Below, piece by piece: positions 57,429 through 64,000 of a DNA stretch of 64,000 nucleotides; the stretch's first letter is position 1; the number at the start of each line of letters is the position of its first letter. The stretch comes from Phaeosaccion multiseriatum (lineage: Eukaryota > Ochrophyta, other classes), in assembly GCA_965112735.1 (NCBI GenBank), contig OZ218958.1:3162001-3226000 (forward strand), written 5' to 3'. The notes under the pieces are model-generated. The model was not told the DNA's origin. It did no database searches and saw only the letters and a list, made by a program, of their open reading frames with translations. The translations under genes and the position numbers were made by a program.

Positions 57429-58178
57429 ATGACGAGCGCGCAGGAGCATGAGCAGCAGCAGCAGCAGCAGCAGTATCAGGAGGAGGAGCGACAAGAGGAG
57501 GATAACGCCGGGGTGAAAGTGGTGGTGAAAGACATCGTGGTCGCGCTTGAGACACATCTCCTCGAAAAGGCCGGAATAGCTCCTGCGGGAAGCCAATCCA
57601 TCGGCGCCATCACTCGAGCGCAGGCCAGTCTTCGCGGAGGCGAGCAGCAGGGGGCTCCGAGTCCCAAGCCCTTCGCCACGATGGACGGTGAGACTTTGAC
57701 CGCCCCGCCAGACGGCTTTTTGGAGCCTTCTTTCGTTCACAACCAAGAAGGCCGCCATGCCACCGTGAGCCCGCCTTTCGCAAGAGCACCCGCAGCGGCT
57801 GGAGGAGGAGGCGGAGGAGGAAGAGGAGGAGGAGGAGGAGGAGGAGGAGGAGGAGGAGGAGGAGGAGGAGGAGGAGGAGGAAGGCCTAGAGTTCCGTCGG
57901 ACCTGCGCAGTGATTGGGTTTCTCTCGAGTGGGGCCGGGGCGCGCCTTTTCCGTCGGCCATGCTCCCACTCGGAGTGGCAGTCCCGCAGCCGCAGCAGGA
58001 GCGGCACGAGCAGCGGCGGCAGCCTCAGGCGCACCAGCGGACGGACTCCCTCCTCGACGACCGATTCGGCGACGCCAGGCATTGCAACTGGGGGAGGCAT
58101 GAATGCTCTGTCGTGTCGGACTTTTCGGAGGGGGGAGGAGTGGAGGAGTGGACGCATCCTCTCAGCTTAGGCTGGTAG
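57429..58178 (+). CDS. Hypothetical protein with Gly run
   Basis: Open frame of 249 residues from the ATG at 57429; earlier in-frame sequence back to 57240 lacks a convincing start and may be an exon after TTCAACCTCACAG at 57335. It has a Gln run, an acidic helix-like segment (KVVVKDIVVALETHLLEKAG) and ALETHLLEKAGIAPAGSQSI that looks structured. A GGA-encoded Gly run (57806-57882) is followed by a Gln/Arg-rich tail ending PLSLGW. No family recognised. Confidence 0.45.
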   Translation: MTSAQEHEQQQQQQQYQEEERQEEDNAGVKVVVKDIVVALETHLLEKAGIAPAGSQSIGAITRAQASLRGGEQQGAPSPKPFATMDGETLTAPPDGFLEPSFVHNQEGRHATVSPPFARAPAAAGGGGGGGRGGGGGGGGGGGGGGGGGGGRPRVPSDLRSDWVSLEWGRGAPFPSAMLPLGVAVPQPQQERHEQRRQPQAHQRTDSLLDDRFGDARHCNWGRHECSVVSDFSEGGGVEEWTHPLSLGW

Positions 58179-59314
58179 GCGCACAGGTGTAGGGGGGGAG
58201 CCGAACGAGGAGGGCCCGATGATCAGGAGGAGGTCGCAAGAAGAAGAGAGGACACTCGAATTTGAAGGGGGCCGAGGCAGAACGCCCCTACTGCTCAGCC
58301 ATTGAAATTGAACCATTTTACCGTGTATAGCTTTGCAATTTGTCTCAAGACTCTCCTCGCCCCCTCGTCGCGCTGATGCGTTGGTGCCCTTCCTGTCTGA
58401 ACAAAATGAGTCTTGCTTCACGGACCAATGCCCTCCTTGGCGGCATCTTCTCTCCTTCCCCCCCGCTGGTTACCCCGCTACCGGCCCCGCGCCCCCCCCC
58501 TCTCCTCTCCACCCGCACTCGGCTTTGCTCTTGACTGTCCACGATGATACACGTCCCCCTCCCTTTGCTAAAAGGACGAGGCTGACGCCGGAGTCCGAAT
58601 CCGGAGAGTCAGAGACGAGCCTGAGCTGTCGCGAAGAGCAGATGCCATCGCATAAAGCCTTCACCACAGCACCACCCTCGAAGAAGGGAGAGGAGACCCC
58701 ATCTAGGAAATCGTTCACGCCGTAGCTTTGCCCATGACCCCCCCTGCAATGTCTGTGCATCGTCCCAAAGCAGCCAGCACAATGCGCAAGTCCCCCTCCG
58801 CTTTCCAGACAGAGCCCCTGCTCGAGCCCAACTACCATTTGCCGAGCAACGGCCACGAGACGCGGCAGCCTCGTGCCCCCCTTCTTGTCGGCTCTATGGG
58901 CAACGACGTTGCACATGCAAGCACGCATCCACTCTGCTCTGTGAAATGAGATGTGAAGAGGGCCTTTTCTTATCCGCCTCCCCGTCGGAATCCCCCCCCC
59001 CGAGACACAGGGGGGGGACTGAGACAGAGAAGCGCTTCCTGCACCCACGGCTCCTCGATTGTGTGAAATGTGCAAGCTTATAGGTTACAACCCGGCAAGG
59101 GAGAGCCCTGCTACGGCGAAGGCCTACGAGCTCCTCTGCAGAAGCCCATTCTCGCCTCCCTTGTCAAATCGGCCCGTGCTACCCCGCCGGCTGCCATCCC
59201 AAAGCGACTCTCGACCACCCAAGCACTTACACAGACGGGCGCCATGCTGGTGCTGCTTAGAAGCGTTTTTGTAAACTATTCCAGGAATGTTGTTGGAAGC
59301 CGACGAGCCGTGGC
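58179..59314. other. Uncertain coding region
   Basis: Both strands have medium open frames with some coding character. On +, 58540-58725 encodes PPFAKRTRLTPESESGESET and ends KGEETPSRKSFTP, and 59070-59318 encodes LASLVKSARATPPAAIPKRL. On -, 58470-59075 is also open. I could not join either set into a gene. Most likely a + strand hypothetical gene with introns, or a fragment. Confidence 0.3.
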
Positions 59315-60079
59315 CTAATGTGGGTCTTCCGGCTGGTAGCTTGTTGGAGCCGTTGACGGCCTGCGGTCCAATGAATTTGCTGGTAGTGGAGATGCTCGCG
59401 CATCTGGTCCAGTGAAAGGGCCGAGTCTGAGGCTGTTGTCGGCTGGCGGTGTATTGAAAGGGCATGTAGTGAAGCCGATGCTGGGCGGTGGTCCGTTGAA
59501 ACCGCAGGTCGTGAAGCCATTGCCGGTGGGCGGTGCGTTGAAAGGGGCGGGCATCAGGCTGTTGCCGGGCATCAGGCTGTTGCCGGGCATCAGGCTGTTG
59601 CCCGGCGGTGGTTGATTGAAAGGGCCGTTAGTGAAGCCGATGCCGGCGGGCGGTGCGTTGAAAGAGCTGGACATGAAGCCCCGCGAGGCCCCGGCTATCT
59701 GCGACCAACCCCCGCTCCAGTTCAAGTGGGAAGTGCCGCCCACCGACAGCGGAGTCCGGGTAGGAGCTTGAGAGGCGGAGTAAGAGTCCCCTTCAAAGCC
59801 GATCGAAGGCGATGTGTTCCCACCAACGCGGCTGGTGGATAAAGCAGTGCCCTCCCTCGCCGCGGGAGCTTGCTCGAAAGGTCGCTTAGGCTCCTTAGTC
59901 GCCGCCTTCGCAGCGGCCTCGGCTATATGCTGCTCCATCATAGTGCGGTGCTGCTCAACAACACCTACGAGAGTCTCATCATCCATGGACGCGATCCATT
60001 CGATGATCAACTCGCGGGCCTCTTCAACCCTCTTCTTCCCCACGGGCGCTGTTGGACGACGACCATCGAAGGAGGACAT
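59315..60079 (-). CDS. Repeat-containing protein with PFNxPP motifs
   Basis: 254 residues in one exon. The N-terminal part is helical (ARELIIEWIASMDDETLVGV, then EQHIAEAAAKAATKEPKRPF). The C-terminal half is a low-complexity repeat of (G/S)xxFNxPPxxxGF(T)xxPF, including three exact GNSLMP copies (about 59560-59595). This could be an endocytic or nucleoporin-like adaptor, but no family is recognised. Upstream, GTAAGC at 60296 and GAGACAG just before the ATG suggest a 5' UTR intron. Confidence 0.6.
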   Translation of the reverse strand: MSSFDGRRPTAPVGKKRVEEARELIIEWIASMDDETLVGVVEQHRTMMEQHIAEAAAKAATKEPKRPFEQAPAAREGTALSTSRVGGNTSPSIGFEGDSYSASQAPTRTPLSVGGTSHLNWSGGWSQIAGASRGFMSSSFNAPPAGIGFTNGPFNQPPPGNSLMPGNSLMPGNSLMPAPFNAPPTGNGFTTCGFNGPPPSIGFTTCPFNTPPADNSLRLGPFTGPDARASPLPANSLDRRPSTAPTSYQPEDPH

Positions 60080-60999
60080 GACTGTCTCATAGCGGACCGC
60101 TCCACCGCAAGCACAAGTTCAGCGCGAGACAACAGACGAAGGGGCGACACGCAGGGAGCCGGAGATTGTGTATGGGGGAGAGATGGCGTTAAAAGGAAAA
60201 ACTCCGAGCTTTCGTTTCCCCCCAGCTCCGCCACCGGCCGTGTTGCTATTTCACCGTATCGGAGGCATAAGAATAGTGTGGAGACTTCGCTGCTTACCTT
60301 CTCTTGGCTTTGTAGTCGAGTTTCTTATTATTAGGGGGAGAGAGAGATAGGACGCAGTCGAAGCGTTAAATGGTAGGAGGGGCCTTCAAACGCGACGAGA
60401 AGGTGCTGTCAGCGCCGCTGTGACCAAGAGGTAGAGCGCAGAGCGAAACCAGATCAAGCAGAGGGCGATGGGGAGACTGGGGACGATCTCGCCCTTCAGC
60501 ACGCATACTTGCGTCAGCCCACCATTTGGTGTCAGGACGAGCTCAGCGCCTCGGAGAAATCGATTACTTTAATCACACTGTCTCTGTGTCCTTTATTCTA
60601 AAGCAGGCCTCTCGCGGAAGCTTGACTCTCGTTCCATGAGGCAGAGGGGCCGTTTCGATTCGAGCATCTCACCTAGCCCTCCCCCTAACCATCACATTCT
60701 CCAGTTGCTTCAATTCGTGTCCTCCGAGATGATAAGCTCTGACATATATACACTGCCCCTGGACATCATCGGCCTCCGTGCTCAGGCGCACGTGTCTCTG
60801 CCTGTCGCCTCGAATACCCACTCCTCTTAGTGAGAAGCGGGGGGCGAGATGGAGGGGGCAGCAGGCGAGCGAGCCTGCCAAGCGGGAGAAGCAAGCCATC
60901 ACCCTCTGTAACGCGCTGGTCTAGCGGCCCAACGCTTCTCTCTCATTGAATACCAAGTCCGCTCGCCCAAGCTTCGCAGTGTCGAAAAGAAGTCGACTC
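60080..60999. other. Intergenic region
   Basis: Contains the possible 5' UTR exon and intron of the PFNxPP-repeat gene (about 60083-60330) and otherwise no gene I can support. Short open frames on both strands lack family marks. No tRNA could be folded by eye. Confidence 0.4.
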
Positions 61000-62079
61000 T
61001 CAGTCGTCCTCGCAGTCGCAAGGGTGGCCGTTTGCGTGCACCCACCGCTTCATCTCCTCGAAGGTCTTGCTATCCCAACTCTCGTCCCTATGCGCTTCTG
61101 GACATGCCCGCGCATCCCACGCACACATGACGCTCTCGGATCGAAGCCACTGTAGCATGGCCAGGTCTTTCGCATAGACAGCATATTCGCAAATATCGCT
61201 GTCCCACTTGCACAAGTCTCGCACATTCGCGTGCAGCCATTGCAACGCCTCGAACTGTCCATAGCTTGCTGCGTAGTGAGCTCCATGCTGCCATCTATTG
61301 TCGCCATTGTCCAGCAGTGCCGCCCTCACCTTGGGCTGCTCCGAGAGCACGTCCAAGGCGGTGATTACCCCACTTGTTATGGGATGGATCCAAATATTGG
61401 CGGTGAACGGCGCGTCCTGAGAAAGCAGCCACACCAGCGCCTCTGCATTTCCTTTCTTTGCGGCTGTAGTGCAAGTCCACTCGTCCCACGGGCACTGTGT
61501 TTTGTCACCGAGCCCGGGGAGGTCTTCGGAGCGGAGCCACATGAGAATGCTCAGGCTGTGCTCTGTGTTCCGGGCAGCGGCGCGACACACCTTTTCGCTC
61601 CAGGGACAGCCATGGCGATACAGTGCCTGGCAGATGCTCACGTCGGCCCACTCCGCTGCATGCTCGAAAGTCGCGACGCTCAAGGGGTAGCCCTGCTCAT
61701 TGACGGCCCAGTCGAGGCACTCCACAGAGCCGAACACGCCTAGGCGAAGAGACGTCTCGAGGCCGGGGTACGCGGCGTTGTACAGCTTCCTCCAGCCTTT
61801 GCTCACCCCAGCGACAAAGACATGGTGCCCCTGCCCCAAAATGCCCATGGCCATGCTCAGCGTCGCCTCCAGAGCCAGCACGTTCGTACGCGATGGATGC
61901 TTCCGCTCCGACGCTGAGGCGGTCGGGGAGATTGCCCCGGCTCCCGCCCCTTCTTCGTTTGAGACCATTAGTCGCCCTCTCTTTGCACGGCCTCCCAGCT
62001 CTGTCATGAGGATCAATTCCCGTGTCTCGGAAGGCCACGTGAGTACGTGGAGTGTGGTGGGGTGCGACACAGCGCTCAT
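61000..62079 (-). CDS. Ankyrin-like repeat protein
   Basis: 359 residues, single exon. After about 100 non-repeat residues come degenerate ankyrin-like repeats of about 33 residues built around an ALxWLxxxxxP core: ECLDWAVNEQGYPL, ICQALYRHGCPWSEKVCRAA, ALVWLLSQDAPF, EALQWLHANVRDL, MLQWLRSESVMCAWDARAC and MKRWVHANGHPCDC. The CPWDxxxCxxAAxxGxxxALxWL pattern is, to my knowledge, an expanded family in brown algae and other stramenopiles and in large DNA viruses. Probably protein-protein interaction. The start at 62079 is the first ATG in frame; internal ATGs are possible. Confidence 0.75.
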   Translation of the reverse strand: MSAVSHPTTLHVLTWPSETRELILMTELGGRAKRGRLMVSNEEGAGAGAISPTASASERKHPSRTNVLALEATLSMAMGILGQGHHVFVAGVSKGWRKLYNAAYPGLETSLRLGVFGSVECLDWAVNEQGYPLSVATFEHAAEWADVSICQALYRHGCPWSEKVCRAAARNTEHSLSILMWLRSEDLPGLGDKTQCPWDEWTCTTAAKKGNAEALVWLLSQDAPFTANIWIHPITSGVITALDVLSEQPKVRAALLDNGDNRWQHGAHYAASYGQFEALQWLHANVRDLCKWDSDICEYAVYAKDLAMLQWLRSESVMCAWDARACPEAHRDESWDSKTFEEMKRWVHANGHPCDCEDD

Positions 62080-62288
62080 GAAGTGGGGGGAAACACCGGC
62101 ACGCCAGCCTGTGAGTAAATTGTATCACCGACGTGCCGACGTAGAATAGGCAGGCCCTTTGCCACCACGCTGAATCAGAGCAAGCAAGCGCGTGACTGCA
62201 GCTCAATAAGAATGTATTCAATTGTTACTTGTCCAAAATAGCGAAGGCCGGAGTGTTGGGAGACTCGAGAGGACAACCCGAAGCAGAA
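62080..62288. other. Short spacer with dispersed repeat
   Basis: Holds the 3' flank of the - strand array gene 3 and, at 62186-62233, an inverted copy of the dispersed repeat seen at 26602-26655 (CAGCTCAATAAGAATGTATT then CAATTGTTACTTG). Confidence 0.6.
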
Positions 62289-64000
62289 TCACTTCTTGCC
62301 ATTGCCCTTCCCCCTTCCCCTCCTCTTCTTGGTGCCCTTTCCCTTTCTCTTCCCCTTTCCCGTCGGAGCTGTCCAGACGGGCGCGTCAGTGGACGCTGCT
62401 GTCCAGACGGGCTTGGTCGTGGGAGCGGGGGTAGGTGCGTCCGTAGGAGCCCTCGTTGGCTGTGGGTGGGGAAGCGAGCACGGGAAGGAAGGACGGGGAC
62501 ATGAAGTGGAGCAAGGGGTAAGAGACGCGTGAGGCTTAGCGGGGAGCGTAGAGCTCGAACGGGCCGATCCCACGAGGTCGACGGGCACGGCGGACTGCCC
62601 ATGACTGCTGAGATGGCTCACCTTCATCGTCGGGGCGGGGGTAGGTGCATCCGTAGGAGCCCTCGTGGGCTGTGGGTGGGGAAGCGAACAAGGGAAGGAA
62701 GGACGGACATGAAGTGAAGCAAGGGGTAAGAGACGCGTGAGGCTTAGCGGGGAGCGTAGAGCTGAAACGGGCCGATCACATGAGGTCGACGGGCACAGCA
62801 GACTGCCCATGACTGCTGAGATTGCGTACCTTCATGGTGGGGGCGGGCGTAGGTGCGGCTGTCCAGACGGGCTTGATCGTAGGAGCGGGGGTAGGTGCAT
62901 CCGTAGGAGCCCTCGTTGGCTGTGGGTGGGGAAGCGAGCAAGGGAAGGAAGGACGGAAATGAAGTGGAGCAAGGGGTAAGAGACGCGTGAGGCTTAGCGG
63001 GGAGCGTAGAGCTCAAACGGGCCGATCACATGAGCTTGACGGGCACAGCACACGGCCCATGACTGCTGAGATTGCTTACCTTCATCGTCGGGGCGGGGGT
63101 AGGTGCATCCGTAGGAGCCCTCGTTGGCTGTGGGTGGGGAAGCGAGCAAGGGAAGGAAGGACCGAAATGAAGTGGAGCAAGGGGTAAGGGAAACGCGAGG
63201 CTCAGCGGGAAGCGTAGAGCTCAAACGGGCCGATCACACGAGGTCGACGGGCACGGCGGACTGCCCATGACTGCTGAGATTGCGTACCTTCATGGTCGGG
63301 GCGGGCGTAGGTGCGGCTGTCCAGACTGGCTTGATCGTAGGAGCGGGGGTAGGTGCATCCGTAGGAGCCCTCGTTGGCTGTGAAGTGAGCACGGGAAGGA
63401 AGGGCGGACATGAAGTGGAGCAAGGGGTAAGAGACGCGTGAGGATGAGCGGGGAACGTAGAGCTGAAACGGGCCCATCCCTTGAGCTCGACGGGCACAGC
63501 AGACTGCCCATGACTGCTGAGATGGCTCACCTTCATCGTCGGGGCGGGGGTAGGTGCATCCGTAGGAGCCCTCGTTGGCTGTGGGTGGGGAAGCGAGCGA
63601 GGGAAGAGAGGACGGAAATGAAGTGGAGCAAGGGTTAAGGGAAACGCGAGGCTTCGGGGGGGCGTAGAGCTCAAACGGGCCGATCGCATGAGGTCGACGG
63701 GCACGGCGGACTGCCCATGACGGCTGAGATTGCTCACCTTCATGGTGGGGGCGGGTGTAGGTGCCGCTGTCCAGACTGGCTTAGGCGTGGGAGCGGGGGT
63801 AGGAGCATCTGTAGGAGCTCTCGTGGGCTGTGAGTGAAGGAGCGAGCACGGGAATGTATGTGGAGTCGCAGGAGAGCGAGGCTTAGGAGTGTAGGAAAGA
63901 GACGACTCGCACACACCAGCTCGACGGGCACGGCACCCGGCCCCTGACTGCTGAGATGGCTCACCTTCATCGTCGGGGCGGGGGTAGGTGCATCCGTAGG
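62289..64000 (-). CDS. Array gene 3: tandem-exon Pro/Lys-rich protein (5' truncated by window)
   Basis: The 3' part of a third array gene. Exons on the - strand: 64000-63965 (cut by the window), 63827-63738, 63578-63531, 63377-63288, 63127-63080, 62919-62830, 62669-62622 and 62459-62289 (stop). Exons of 48 and 90 nt alternate strictly. The 48-nt ones encode PTRAPTDAPTPAPTMK, as in gene 2. The 90-nt ones add IKPVWTAAPTPAPTMK-like sequence, using the PVW motif of gene 1. The last exon ends in a Lys/Arg/Gly tail (GKGKRKGKGTKKRRGRGKG). All are phase 0-0. The signal peptide and any Cys-rich head lie beyond the window. Donors include GTGAGC, GTACGC and GTAAGC. Confidence 0.85.
62460..63964 (-). repeat. 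Higher-order two-exon tandem array in gene 3
   Basis: The unit is a pair: one 48-nt exon, one 90-nt exon and their introns, together about 434-458 bp, repeated at least three times (48-nt exons at 62622, 63080, 63531 and 63965). Introns share GGGAAGCGAGCANGGGAAGG and AGACGCGTGAGGCTTAGCG blocks on the + strand. This is a higher-order repeat, unlike the single-exon units of gene 2. Confidence 0.88.

Noticed and set aside
60420-60930. Possible tRNA (GGTAGAGCGCAGAG and GCGCTGGTCTAGCGG boxes)
   Set aside because: Neither segment folds into a cloverleaf with both A and B boxes at proper spacing by eye.

Overview
The window looks like nuclear DNA of a protist, most likely a photosynthetic stramenopile (ochrophyte alga). 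Three things point there. Nearly every gene is split by GT-AG introns. An ankyrin-like protein (61000-62079) and a repeated C-x4-C-x9-C-x2-H finger family resemble families I associate with stramenopiles. Two predicted proteins near 39.2-41.8 kb begin with a signal peptide ending in an ASAFAP-like motif, as in plastid proteins of secondary red-lineage algae. The sequence is GC-rich and full of microsatellites, and I see no bacterial features. The phylum assignment is inference.

Layout. (1) 1-535: last exons of an unknown + strand gene. (2) 1586-11471: a secreted Pro/Lys-rich protein spread over about 33 exons, 28 of them in tandem exon-intron arrays. (3) 11.5-20.8 kb: a rearranged zone with a displaced copy of the 3' end of the XRN1 gene, a finger gene and its broken palindromic copies, an RS/Glu-rich protein gene, a PWWP-like gene on the - strand and a decayed copy of the gene-2 tail. 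(4) 22222-26449: a second array gene with fourteen 48-nt exons. (5) 27337-39118 (-): a complete 18-exon XRN1 5'-3' exoribonuclease of 2,322 residues. (6) 39-45.4 kb: an atypical SDR, a coiled-coil protein and a Glu-rich protein, the last two divergent. (7) 45.4-51.7 kb (-): two duplicated class-3 lipase genes separated by a foldback element. (8) 51889-53703 (-): a RING protein with three SUMO-interacting-like motifs. (9) 53963-57109: GHMP-type phosphomevalonate kinase. (10) 57.4-62.1 kb: hypothetical genes and an ankyrin-like gene. (11) 62289-64000 (-): a third array gene running off the window.

The most unusual system is the trio of secreted array genes. Their repeat units are whole exons with their introns. 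Every repeated exon is phase 0-0, starts with CCC (Pro) and, with one exception, ends with AAG or CAG directly before GTA or GTG. Adding or removing units therefore changes protein length without breaking the frame. Genes 1 and 2 share related signal peptides and upstream DNA.

Gene models were built by hand from reading frames and splice signals. In the long models (XRN1, kinase, SDR, lipases, array genes) the codon phase closes across every intron, which is strong internal support, but no transcript or database search was available.
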